DNA from: Desulfurispirillum indicum S5 | GTDB lineage: Bacteria; Chrysiogenota; Chrysiogenetes; Chrysiogenales; Chrysiogenaceae | Assembly (NCBI RefSeq): GCF_000177635.2 | Contig: NC_014836.1 | Coordinates: 1,748,001 to 1,812,000, forward strand | DNA: 64,000 bases | Direction of reading: 5' to 3' | Shown here: one piece after another, positions 26,005 to 34,192 of the stretch | Layout of the letters: every line of letters begins with the position of its first letter | Position numbering within the stretch: the stretch's first letter is position 1 | Notes under the pieces: model-generated | What the model was told of the DNA's origin: nothing | Seen by the model: the letters and a program-made list of their open reading frames with translations, nothing else | Databases searched by the model: none | Position numbers and translations under genes: made by a program

Positions 26005-27848
26005 TGTCAGTGCTGGATCGCATAGAAGAACCCGGGGATGTCAAAACCCTGGACGGACAGGAGATGACACAGCTGTGCGCTGAGCTTCGTGAAACCATCA
26101 TCGACACCACCAGTCGCGTCGGTGGACATGTGGCAAGCAATCTAGGAATTGTCGAGCTCACAGTAGCCCTGCACCGGGTTTTTGAGTCTCCCCGCGACAA
26201 GATCATCTGGGATGTCGGCCATCAGTGCTATCCCCACAAGCTCCTGACCGGACGCCGCCAACAGTTTGGTACCATTCGCCAGCTCGGTGGACTGAGCGGC
26301 TTCCCCAAGCGCCATGAAAGCCCCCATGACCACCTGGATGTCGGCCACTCCAGCACCTCCATTTCCGCCGCCCTGGGCATGCGGGTTGGCCGCGATATCC
26401 AGCAGATCCCCGGCAAGGTCATCGCCGTGATCGGCGATGGTTCCATCGGGGCCGGCATGGCCTTTGAGGGGCTGAACCACGCTGGCCACCTGGACAAGGA
26501 TCTCATCATTATTCTCAATGATAACGAGATGAGCATTGCCGAAAACGTGGGGGCACTCTCCAACTATTTTTCCAAAATCATCACCGGCCAGGTCTATAAC
26601 CGCTTCCGCAAGGATCTGGAAAACATGCTCCACATTCTGCCACGGGGCGAGCGGCTGGTGCGGGCCGCCAAGAAGGTGGAAGAGGGAATCAAGGGATTCA
26701 TGACTCCGGGAATTCTCTTTGAAGAGCTGAACATCAAATACTTCGGACCCGTGGACGGACACGACCTGGAGAGCCTGATTCCCTTTCTGGAAAACATTAA
26801 GCGCATTGAGGGCCCCCTGCTGCTCCACGTCATCACCAAAAAAGGCACCGGCTACGCACCGGCGGAAACCAACCCCGAGAAATTCCATGGAGTCGGCCCC
26901 TTTGACCGTGAAAGCGGCGTGATTCACGGCGCCACTGCGACTCCCAGCTACACGGCCATTGCCGGGCAGGCCATCGTCGAGCTGGGCAGGCGTGATCAGC
27001 GCACCATCGCCATCACAGCCGCCATGCCAGAAGGAACCGGCATTCAGAATTTCAAGACGGCGTATCCTGAGCGTTTTTTTGACGTGGGTATTGCCGAACA
27101 GCATGCCGTAACCTTTGCGGCCGGACTCGCCCTGGAAGGCCTGAGGCCCCATGTCTTTATCTATTCCACGTTTTTCCAGCGGGCTTATGACCAGATCATC
27201 CACGATGTGTGCCTGCAGAACCTGCCGGTAGTCTTCTGCATTGATCGCGCTGGCATAGTCGGTAACGACGGCGAGACACACAACGGTTCCTTCGACCTTT
27301 CTTTCCTGCGCTGCATTCCCAACATGCGGATTTTTTCTCCCAGGGATGAGAATGAACTCTACAACATGCTGCTCCAGGCCAATACCCTGGACGGCCCTAT
27401 AACCATCCGCTACGCCCGTGGCAATGGTTTTGGCGTACCGATAGTGGAGTCCCCCATCAACATGGAATCCTGGGAGATTCTCCACCACTCAAAGAAAAAA
27501 CGCATCGCGCTCATTGCCACCGGATACCTGGTCACCGAGTCCCTGAACCTCTGCCAGGAGCACGATATCACCCTGGTGAACGGTCGCAGCATCAAGCCCC
27601 TGGATGGCCCATGCCTGCAGGGAATTCTCCAGGAATATCCCCATGTCATTACCATTGAGGAAAACAGTGCCATCGGCGGTTTTGGCTCTGCCATTGCCGA
27701 ATTCCACTGCAGTGGAAATTTCCCTGCCCATCTCCACCTGATGGGACTGCCCGATGTTTTTGTGGAACACGGTGACCAGAAGTCCATTCGCCAGAAATGT
27801 GGCATCAGCCTGGATGCCCTGAAACAGAAAGTCGAGGAACTTCAATGA
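26004..27848 (+). CDS. dxs: 1-deoxy-D-xylulose-5-phosphate synthase
   Basis: First enzyme of the MEP isoprenoid pathway, joining pyruvate and glyceraldehyde 3-phosphate with thiamine diphosphate. 614 residues, normal length. Seen: GGHVASNLGIVELTVALH, DVGHQCYPHKLLTGR, the ThDP motif from GDGSIGAGMAFE to NDNEMS, and the pyrimidine-domain stretch DVGIAEQHAVTFAAGLA. The ATG overlaps the ispA stop; rbfA overlaps its end. Confidence 0.97.
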   Translation: MSVLDRIEEPGDVKTLDGQEMTQLCAELRETIIDTTSRVGGHVASNLGIVELTVALHRVFESPRDKIIWDVGHQCYPHKLLTGRRQQFGTIRQLGGLSGFPKRHESPHDHLDVGHSSTSISAALGMRVGRDIQQIPGKVIAVIGDGSIGAGMAFEGLNHAGHLDKDLIIILNDNEMSIAENVGALSNYFSKIITGQVYNRFRKDLENMLHILPRGERLVRAAKKVEEGIKGFMTPGILFEELNIKYFGPVDGHDLESLIPFLENIKRIEGPLLLHVITKKGTGYAPAETNPEKFHGVGPFDRESGVIHGATATPSYTAIAGQAIVELGRRDQRTIAITAAMPEGTGIQNFKTAYPERFFDVGIAEQHAVTFAAGLALEGLRPHVFIYSTFFQRAYDQIIHDVCLQNLPVVFCIDRAGIVGNDGETHNGSFDLSFLRCIPNMRIFSPRDENELYNMLLQANTLDGPITIRYARGNGFGVPIVESPINMESWEILHHSKKKRIALIATGYLVTESLNLCQEHDITLVNGRSIKPLDGPCLQGILQEYPHVITIEENSAIGGFGSAIAEFHCSGNFPAHLHLMGLPDVFVEHGDQKSIRQKCGISLDALKQKVEELQ

Positions 27849-28195
27849 GCATACGTACGGAAAAAGTCAACAGCCTCGTCCTGCAAACGCTTTCTCAGAT
27901 CATCCAGAAGGAGATTCCGCTGGATTACGGACTGGTGAATGTCAACTCGGTGCAGACATCAGGGGATCTTTCCATGGCCAAAGTCTACTACGGTGTTCTG
28001 GGCAGTGAGGATCAGGTGGCTATGGCCATCGACTATATTGATCAGCACAGCCGTTCCCTGCAGCACCTGCTGAACCAGCAGCTGCGCCATATGAAGACTG
28101 TACCGAAACTGCGCTTTATCTTTGACCAGGGCTCTGAGCACAGCGTGCGCATTGCCAGGATACTGGATGAGCTCAAAAACAAAGAGGAGGACTGA
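27845..28195 (+). CDS. rbfA: Ribosome-binding factor A
   Basis: Binds the 30S subunit and helps 16S rRNA 5'-end maturation. 116 residues, KH-like fold, with LVLQTLSQIIQKEIPLDYG, DLSMAKVYYGVLG and KTVPKLRFIFDQGSEHS as family phrases. ATG at 27845 overlaps the dxs stop by four bases. The rbfA-nrnA-truB order is widespread next to infB, though infB is not here. Confidence 0.92.
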   Translation: MSIRTEKVNSLVLQTLSQIIQKEIPLDYGLVNVNSVQTSGDLSMAKVYYGVLGSEDQVAMAIDYIDQHSRSLQHLLNQQLRHMKTVPKLRFIFDQGSEHSVRIARILDELKNKEED

Positions 28196-29145
28196 TGTCG
28201 GTGACACTCTTTGATGACCGCGAGGAGATCCTCTCCCTGATGAGCTCCTGCCAGCGCCCAGGTATTTTCTCCCATGTGAACCCCGATGGAGACACCATCG
28301 GTTGCGCCCTGGCCCTTTACCATAGGTTCACCGCCATGGGCAAGGATCCGGTGGTGCTGTGCGAAAGCAGTATTCCCCGCGAATATGCCTTTCTCCCTGG
28401 CGCCAGAAACTATCGCAAACAGATCCCCGCAGATGTGGATGCTCTGTTCATCGTGGATACCTCAACCGTTGACCGCTTCGGTAACTTTGAACTCCCCCCG
28501 GGTGTCCCCACGGTCAACATCGATCACCATATCACCAACCGTGGCTACGCTGACTATAACTACGTCATCGGTGAAGCACCCGCCACGGCAACCCTCATCT
28601 ATGAACTGCTGGAGAAGCTTGGCCCTCTTGTCTTTGACGAGGCTCTGTGCCTCTACACCGCACTGTTCACCGATACAGGAGGCTTCCGCTACGCTTCCTC
28701 CAATGTGCAGAGCCATCTGATAGCCGCTAAGCTCCTGGCCAAGGGAATTGACCCCTGGCAGGTCACCGTGGAGATATACGAGTCCATGACCTGGGAGAAG
28801 GTGCAGCTGTACAAGCGCTGCCTGGATCGGGTGGTCTTCGACAGAAAGAAAGCGATAGCCTGGAGCTACCTCACCCTCTCGGATCTTCAGGAGACGGGCA
28901 CGGTGGCAAGCGATACCGACGGGTTCATTAACAGTCTGCGGGCCATTGACGGTGTCGAGGTTGCGGTCTTCGTACGCCAGGACACCGCCGACTCCTTTAA
29001 AGTCTCCTTTCGCTCCAAGGGCAATATCGATGTTTCAGCGATCAGCGAAGCTTTTGGCGGCGGCGGTCACCGCAATGCCGGCGGTTTCCAGATTCAGTGC
29101 ACCGATGTGAACCGCGTCATGGAACAGATCTGTGAGAAACTCTAA
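28195..29145 (+). CDS. nrnA: DHH-family oligoribonuclease/pAp phosphatase NrnA
   Basis: Degrades nanoRNAs and 3'-phosphoadenosine 5'-phosphate. 316 residues: DHH domain with SHVNPDGDTIGCALAL, IVDTST, and the DHH motif in VNIDHHITNRG, then FTDTGGFRYASS, and DHHA1 domain ending in GGGGHRNAGGFQ. All metal ligands appear present. Start and stop both overlap neighbours by one base. Confidence 0.93.
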   Translation: MSVTLFDDREEILSLMSSCQRPGIFSHVNPDGDTIGCALALYHRFTAMGKDPVVLCESSIPREYAFLPGARNYRKQIPADVDALFIVDTSTVDRFGNFELPPGVPTVNIDHHITNRGYADYNYVIGEAPATATLIYELLEKLGPLVFDEALCLYTALFTDTGGFRYASSNVQSHLIAAKLLAKGIDPWQVTVEIYESMTWEKVQLYKRCLDRVVFDRKKAIAWSYLTLSDLQETGTVASDTDGFINSLRAIDGVEVAVFVRQDTADSFKVSFRSKGNIDVSAISEAFGGGGHRNAGGFQIQCTDVNRVMEQICEKL

Positions 29146-30026
29146 TGGCAGGTGCCATTCTCGCCGTCAATAAGCCGGTTGGCCCCACCAGCCACGATAT
29201 CACGCACCGGATCAAAAAACTTCTCAAGCTCCCCAAGGTCGGTCATGGCGGGACCCTGGATCCCTTCGCCAGTGGCGTCCTTATTGTGGTCACGGGTTCC
29301 TGCACCAAGCTCATGTCCTACCTGAGCCACTCTCACAAGCAGTACCGTGCCACCCTGCGCCTGGGAACCCGCACTGAAACTGCGGATACAGAAGGCCAGG
29401 TGGTGGAGACGCAGCCAGTTCCAACCCTGAGTCCACAGCTGCTGGAGCAGCTGAGCCGGGAGCTGACCGGTACCGTAACCCTGCAGGTTCCCGCCTATTC
29501 GGCAGTCAAGATAGGTGGCAAAAAAGCCTATGAGTACGCGCGCCGCGGTGAGTCGGTCGAGATGCCAACGCGTACCACGACACTCCACTCGCTGCGCCTG
29601 TGGCAGGAAAAGCCCGACGGCATCGAAATCGATGTTGATGTTTCCGGCGGAACCTATATCCGCGCCCTGGGTGAAGAGATCGCGCGACGACTGGGCACTG
29701 TCGGCCATCTGTGCATGCTGCAGCGTACACGCTGCTGCGGAATCAGCGTCCAGGAGTGTGTCAGCCTCACGGATTTCGACCCTGACACGCCATGGCAGCA
29801 CTGGAGCATCCCGCCAGCCCGCGTCCTGGCCGATCACGATATGTACACCGCCGATGCCGCTGTCATTACCCATCTGCGGCAGGGCAGACCATTGGACATG
29901 TCAGCATTGAGCCGCTTGCAAAAAGGAGACTTGCAGGATAATCCAACGGCTGTTATCCTTGACGAGTCACAAAATGTTATTTCCATCATTGATGTCCGTA
30001 AAAACCGGGTATTACGCAACATATAA
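29145..30026 (+). CDS. truB: tRNA pseudouridine-55 synthase TruB
   Basis: Converts U55 in the tRNA T-loop to pseudouridine. 293 residues. Catalytic Asp in GHGGTLDPFASGVL, then YRATLRLGTRTETAD, and SGGTYIRALGEEIARRLG. The C-terminal region after about 240 is short. It ends the rbfA-nrnA-truB set; a small gene follows 16 bases later with its own AAGGAG site. Confidence 0.96.
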   Translation: MAGAILAVNKPVGPTSHDITHRIKKLLKLPKVGHGGTLDPFASGVLIVVTGSCTKLMSYLSHSHKQYRATLRLGTRTETADTEGQVVETQPVPTLSPQLLEQLSRELTGTVTLQVPAYSAVKIGGKKAYEYARRGESVEMPTRTTTLHSLRLWQEKPDGIEIDVDVSGGTYIRALGEEIARRLGTVGHLCMLQRTRCCGISVQECVSLTDFDPDTPWQHWSIPPARVLADHDMYTADAAVITHLRQGRPLDMSALSRLQKGDLQDNPTAVILDESQNVISIIDVRKNRVLRNI

Positions 30027-30042
30027 CGATAAGGAGTACAAT

Positions 30043-30429
30043 GTGCTGCACGAAGCTTTGAAGCAAACCAATCTCACAGCCGAGGAAACGCGAGCCCTGG
30101 AAAAGGCTCTGAAACAGGTTAAGACAAAGTTTGCAAAAGTGGTGACCAATGCGGTGATTTACGGAAGCACCATTAAACAAAGCGAACCCGTCAAGCGCAA
30201 GGACCTCAATGTGCTGGTGATCATGAACCAGAAGGATAACGATGTGGCACGCTCACTGGAGGAAGTGCTTGAACAGGTAGATAAGAAGATTAAGCTCGAC
30301 CTGAAAATACTCTCCCTGGAAGAATATGTGGCCGAAGCGCACCTGGAGAGCAGCTTTTACCGCAAGGTCACCCAGGAGGGTGTGGAAATCTACAAAAACG
30401 ATGAACTGCTGGAACCTGTCAGCAGCTGA
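30043..30429 (+). CDS. Small degenerate nucleotidyltransferase-like protein
   Basis: A 128-residue protein begun at the GTG at 30043, with AAGGAG seven bases upstream. Residues 38-61 follow the pattern of polymerase-beta-type nucleotidyltransferases: GS at 41-42, eleven residues, then D54-L-N56, with a third acidic position D86 in KLDLKIL. The second catalytic carboxylate is Asn. The first 35 residues are a charged helix, the end lacks any added domain. It could be an inactive fold relative or an antitoxin-like MNT protein without its HEPN partner. It is the last gene before rnpB. I am confident it is a gene, less so of the fold. Confidence 0.6.
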   Translation: MLHEALKQTNLTAEETRALEKALKQVKTKFAKVVTNAVIYGSTIKQSEPVKRKDLNVLVIMNQKDNDVARSLEEVLEQVDKKIKLDLKILSLEEYVAEAHLESSFYRKVTQEGVEIYKNDELLEPVSS

Positions 30430-30467
30430 CACTCCTGAGGATTCTTGATGCGGGAGCAGCCCGTGTC

Positions 30468-30476
30468 TGGTATGCT
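30468..30476 (+). promoter_or_regulatory. Extended -10 promoter element for rnpB
   Basis: TGGTATGCT, an extended -10 (TGn plus TATGCT), ends seven bases before the first paired base of RNase P RNA at 30484. A TTGATG at 30445-30450 is 20 bases upstream of the -10, too far for an ideal -35. Confidence 0.55.
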
Positions 30477-30483
30477 CATGGAG

Positions 30484-30842
30484 ATATGGCAGAACGGATA
30501 GTCGCTGGTGGAGAAATCCACGGGAGGAAAGTCCGGGCACCACAGAGCAGGGTGGTTCGTAACGCGAACCGGGGGCAACCCCAGTGCAAGTGCAACAGAG
30601 AGCAGACCGCCGGGCATCGGCCCGGTAAGGGTGAAAGGGTGGTGTAAGAGACCACCGGTTCCCCTGGTGACAGGGGAAGCCAGGTAAACCACACCCGGTG
30701 CAAGACCATATAGGAAGGCAGATGGAGTGGCTCGCTTCGCCTTCGGGTAGGTTGCTTGAGCTGTCGGGTGACTGACAGCCTAGAGAAATGACTATCACCC
30801 CCCTTGGGGGTACAGAACCCGGCTTACAGTTCTGCCATATCA
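30484..30842 (+). ncRNA. rnpB: RNase P RNA (bacterial type A)
   Basis: Catalytic RNA that trims tRNA 5' leaders. P1 is closed by ATATGGCAGAAC (30484-30495) with GTTCTGCCATAT (30829-30840). Conserved region I GAGGAAAGTCCGGGC is at 30524-30538, AACCCCAGTGCAAGTGCAACAGAGAG-type core sequence follows near 30580, and the 3' conserved ACAGAACCCGGCTTA is at 30812-30826. Loop GGTAGGTTGCTTGAG is also typical. A terminator follows at once. Confidence 0.97.
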
Positions 30843-30846
30843 CTTT

Positions 30847-30890
30847 CCCGGGCGGGAACACGCACAGCGCGTCTTCGCCCGGGAGTTTTT
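30847..30890 (+). terminator. Intrinsic terminator of rnpB
   Basis: CCCGGGCG (30847-30854) pairs with CGCCCGGG (30876-30883); an inner ACGC/GCGT pairing extends the stem, and AGTTTTTG follows. Confidence 0.88.
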
Positions 30891-30972
30891 GTTTCAGGAC
30901 TTGTCTGGATTCGCCGTCTGCAGTATCCTCGTCCTATCATTTTTCCGGAAACTTTCCGATCAGGAGTGCCCT

Positions 30973-31746
30973 TTGCATACCTTCACCATTCTCCGCAACA
31001 CACACCTCAGTGGTTCCAATTTCCTGCTGGAAGTCGCCATCCCCCAAGACTTCACCGTAGCCCCGGGACAATTCTGCATGCTGCAGGCCAGTGTCAGTGG
31101 CTATGATCCCCTGCTGAAGCGTCCCCTTTCCATCGCCTCTGCCGGTGACGGTGTCATGGGATTCGCCTACAAGGTGGTCGGTCGTGGTACCCACATCCTC
31201 AGTACCTTCCGCGAAGGGCAACCCATAGATATCCTCGGCCCGCTGGGCAATGGTTTTACCCTGCAGTCGGGCGACGCGCTGCTCATCGGAGGCGGGATCG
31301 GCATAGCACCGCTGCTCATGCTGGCTGAACACCTCAAATCAGCTGGAAATACTGTCAACGCCATTATCGGCGCCTCTTCAGCCGAGAACCTGCTCTTTGA
31401 AAAAGAGCTTGATCACGTGTGCGACTCACTGATCGTCACCACCGACGACGGCACCCGAGGCCATAAGGGTTTTGTCACCCAGGCCATCGGCGGCGATCTC
31501 ACTTCCCGGCACGTCTACTGCTGTGGTCCCGATGTGATGATGAACGCCGTGGGCGCGCTGGCCCTCAAGGCTGGCGCAGCCTCATGTCAGCTTTCCCTGG
31601 AGACGCACATGGCCTGTGGCATCGGCGTCTGTCTGGGATGCGTCACCGACACCTATGATTCTGGTCAGATGCAGCGCAAAACTGTCTGCAAAGAGGGGCC
31701 TGTCTTCTCTGCCGCGCAGCTGGAGTGCGGACAAGCGAAACCATGA
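30973..31746 (+). CDS. pyrK: Dihydroorotate dehydrogenase electron-transfer subunit PyrK
   Basis: FAD and [2Fe-2S] subunit that lets PyrD pass electrons to NAD+ in pyrimidine synthesis. The TTG at 30973 with CAGGAG six bases ahead gives 257 residues, the family length. FAD-binding KRPLSIAS, NAD-site LIGGGIGIAPLLMLAEHL, and the iron-sulphur cysteines in MACGIGVCLGCV plus KTVCKEG are seen. PyrD and other pyr genes are elsewhere, except pyrR/pyrB at 42-44 kb. Its stop overlaps the exchanger gene. Confidence 0.93.
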   Translation: MHTFTILRNTHLSGSNFLLEVAIPQDFTVAPGQFCMLQASVSGYDPLLKRPLSIASAGDGVMGFAYKVVGRGTHILSTFREGQPIDILGPLGNGFTLQSGDALLIGGGIGIAPLLMLAEHLKSAGNTVNAIIGASSAENLLFEKELDHVCDSLIVTTDDGTRGHKGFVTQAIGGDLTSRHVYCCGPDVMMNAVGALALKAGAASCQLSLETHMACGIGVCLGCVTDTYDSGQMQRKTVCKEGPVFSAAQLECGQAKP

Positions 31747-32684
31747 CACTCCTCCTTCCCGCCCTTCTGTTTTCCCTGGGCATTGTCATTCTCTACTTCG
31801 GAGCAGAGTTCCTGGTTCGCGGCTCCGTAGCCCTCGCCCTGACCCGTGGCATACGGCCACTGGTGATCGGCCTGACCATCGTGGCGCTGGGAACCAGCCT
31901 GCCTGAGTTTCTGGTCAGCTTCACCGGTTTACTTCAAGGCTCAAGCGATATAGCCATCGGCAACATCGTCGGCAGCAATATCGCCAATATCGCTCTGGTG
32001 CTGGCCCTGTGCGCCCTCATCAGTCCGGTGCGCATGGATGGCTCCATTACCCGCATTGAGCTTCCCATCGTACTGGTCACCAGCGTGGTCTTCTTCCTCA
32101 TGTGCCTGGATGGCACCATCACTCGCCTTGATGGCATCATCATGCTCTGCGCCCTGATAGCATTTCTCGTCTACTGTCTGCGCTCGGGACGCACGGTCAG
32201 TGATGATGTGGAAACGGAACACATACTGCGCGGCTCGGGCTCATGGAAACATGTGGGCCTCATCGTGGCCGGCGGCATCGGACTGCTGCTGGGCGCGAGA
32301 TTCATGGTCATCTACGGCATAGAGATCGCAAGGTTTCTTGGGGTAAGCGAGCTGGTCATCGGCATCACCATCATCGCCGTCGGCACCAGCCTGCCAGAAC
32401 TGGTAACCAGTATCATCGCCTCTATGAAACAGCGTGCGGACATCAGTATCGGGAACATTCTCGGCAGCAATATTTTTAACATTCTTTTCGTCTGCGGATT
32501 CATCGCCCTGTTTGCCCCCATCAGCGTTGAACAAACGCTGATCCAGTTCGATATCCCCTTTATGCTGCTCATAACCGCGGTCCTCTACCCCATCGCCCGC
32601 AAGAAGCAGGCACTGGGACGGATTGAGGGCCTGCTGTTTCTTGTGGCATATGTGTGGTATATGTATTATATTTTCACCCGCTAA
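31743..32684 (+). CDS. Calcium/sodium antiporter (CaCA family, YrbG-like)
   Basis: Inner-membrane cation exchanger of 313 residues with about ten helices and the two inverted alpha repeats: VALGTSLPEFLVSF ... IVGSNIANIALVLAL and AVGTSLPELVTSII ... ILGSNIFNILFVCG. Both repeats keep the acidic ion-binding Glu. The hydrophilic loop between repeats is short. Direction and ion cannot be told from sequence; Na+/Ca2+ is the family guess. ATG overlaps the pyrK stop. Confidence 0.92.
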   Translation: MTLLLPALLFSLGIVILYFGAEFLVRGSVALALTRGIRPLVIGLTIVALGTSLPEFLVSFTGLLQGSSDIAIGNIVGSNIANIALVLALCALISPVRMDGSITRIELPIVLVTSVVFFLMCLDGTITRLDGIIMLCALIAFLVYCLRSGRTVSDDVETEHILRGSGSWKHVGLIVAGGIGLLLGARFMVIYGIEIARFLGVSELVIGITIIAVGTSLPELVTSIIASMKQRADISIGNILGSNIFNILFVCGFIALFAPISVEQTLIQFDIPFMLLITAVLYPIARKKQALGRIEGLLFLVAYVWYMYYIFTR

Positions 32685-32748
32685 AAACTTCCGGGACAGC
32701 ATGAACGGCCATCGTCCTGAATCAGAAATTTCACCATGAGGTATATAG

Positions 32749-34191
32749 ATGATCCACAAGTTTCGTAACGTCAGCGCTCCCGTCAAGATTCTCCTCTGGT
32801 TTGTCATCGCCACCTTTGTCGGCTCAATTTTCGTGGTCTGGGGCATTCAGAGTGGTGACCAGCGCTCCCGTGGGTACGTCATAAAGGTCAACGACATTGA
32901 AATCGGCCCCAATGAGTTCAACCGCACTTACAATCAGGTTCACCAGAATATCAGTGCCCTTTTCGGCAATCAGGGTGACGCGGAAATCAATCGCCAGATC
33001 CGCGAAATAGTCATTGACAACCTCATATCAAAAGCGCTGCTCCTGCAGGAAGCGCAGCGTCGCAATCTGCGCGTCTCCGACCAGGAGCTTTTCAACAGCA
33101 TTGCCGCCATTGAGGCGTTCCAGGAAGAAGGCGTATTCAGCCGCACCCTGTATCGCAATGTTCTCGAAGCCAACAAGCTCTCCCCCGCCATTTTCGAGGA
33201 AATGCAGAAAGAGTCACTGCTGGTTGAAAAAATTCAGAACCAGATCGTTGCCGAAGTGCGCATAACCGAGGACGATCTGCAAGAGGAATTCCAGTGGCAG
33301 CAGGGCAGAGTGGCCTTTGATTACATCATCCTCTTCCCCGAGCTGTTCGCTGACAGCGTGGAGACCAATGAGCAGGTGCTGCGCGCCTACCATGAGACCA
33401 ACGCCAAACAGTATGAAACGCCCAAGAGCATCCAGATATCCTACGCCTTTGTTCCCTACGACCCGCAGGACAGCTCAACCCAGGAGACGGCCTCAGAAGT
33501 GCTGCAAAGCCTGCGCGAAGCCGTCGTTCAGCAGCAGAAGGATTTCGCCACTACTGCCGAAGAGATGGAGGTGGAATTTGTCACCTCGTATATCTTCGAC
33601 CAGAACTCCATCCCCGAAGACCTTCTGCGTGAAACCCGCCTGATACGCGAGGCGTTCCTGATGCCCCAGGGACGCTACACCAATGTCATACGCGGGCAGG
33701 ACAAGCTCTACCTCGTGAAGAAGGAACAGGATATTCCGCCCATGGTGGTTCCCTATGAAGAGATCCAGGATCAGGTGCTGGCCGACTACATCCAGCACCA
33801 GTCATACGTAATCGCCATGGAAAAGGCTGAATCCTTCCGTGGCATGGAGCTCTTCGCCATAGCCGCCGAGGTGAATGCCCAGCCCGAAAGCACTGACCTG
33901 ATCTCCTACATGGACACCAATGGCGGGCCCGGTTTCAACGAAGATGTCATGTACCTTGCCTTTTTGACAGAGGTTGGACAGACCGCAGGCCCTGCGGAGA
34001 TCATCAATATCCCCTTCTTCCTGCAGGTAACAGAAAAAGAAACGCCCGATATGGAGCTCTTTGAATCCCTGCGCCCGCTGCTCATGGAAGAAGTGCGTGA
34101 GCGACGCCGCAACGAAATGCTTTCGGACTGGATTGTTGAGGCCCGCAGCCGTGCTACCATCAACGTGAATCAATCCCTGTTCGTGGACTGA
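32749..34191 (+). CDS. PpiD/SurA-like periplasmic folding factor
   Basis: A 480-residue membrane-anchored protein: one N-terminal helix (about 12-32), then a SurA_N-type chaperone module (about 40-180) and a C-terminal region of alternating alpha and beta segments. It resembles PpiD but is shorter than E. coli PpiD (623), and the parvulin core (about 205-330) is divergent with no clear active-site His/Cys set, so isomerase activity is doubtful. It likely helps fold periplasmic or outer-membrane proteins. polA starts one base after its stop. Confidence 0.82.
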   Translation: MIHKFRNVSAPVKILLWFVIATFVGSIFVVWGIQSGDQRSRGYVIKVNDIEIGPNEFNRTYNQVHQNISALFGNQGDAEINRQIREIVIDNLISKALLLQEAQRRNLRVSDQELFNSIAAIEAFQEEGVFSRTLYRNVLEANKLSPAIFEEMQKESLLVEKIQNQIVAEVRITEDDLQEEFQWQQGRVAFDYIILFPELFADSVETNEQVLRAYHETNAKQYETPKSIQISYAFVPYDPQDSSTQETASEVLQSLREAVVQQQKDFATTAEEMEVEFVTSYIFDQNSIPEDLLRETRLIREAFLMPQGRYTNVIRGQDKLYLVKKEQDIPPMVVPYEEIQDQVLADYIQHQSYVIAMEKAESFRGMELFAIAAEVNAQPESTDLISYMDTNGGPGFNEDVMYLAFLTEVGQTAGPAEIINIPFFLQVTEKETPDMELFESLRPLLMEEVRERRRNEMLSDWIVEARSRATINVNQSLFVD

Positions 34192-34192
34192 T

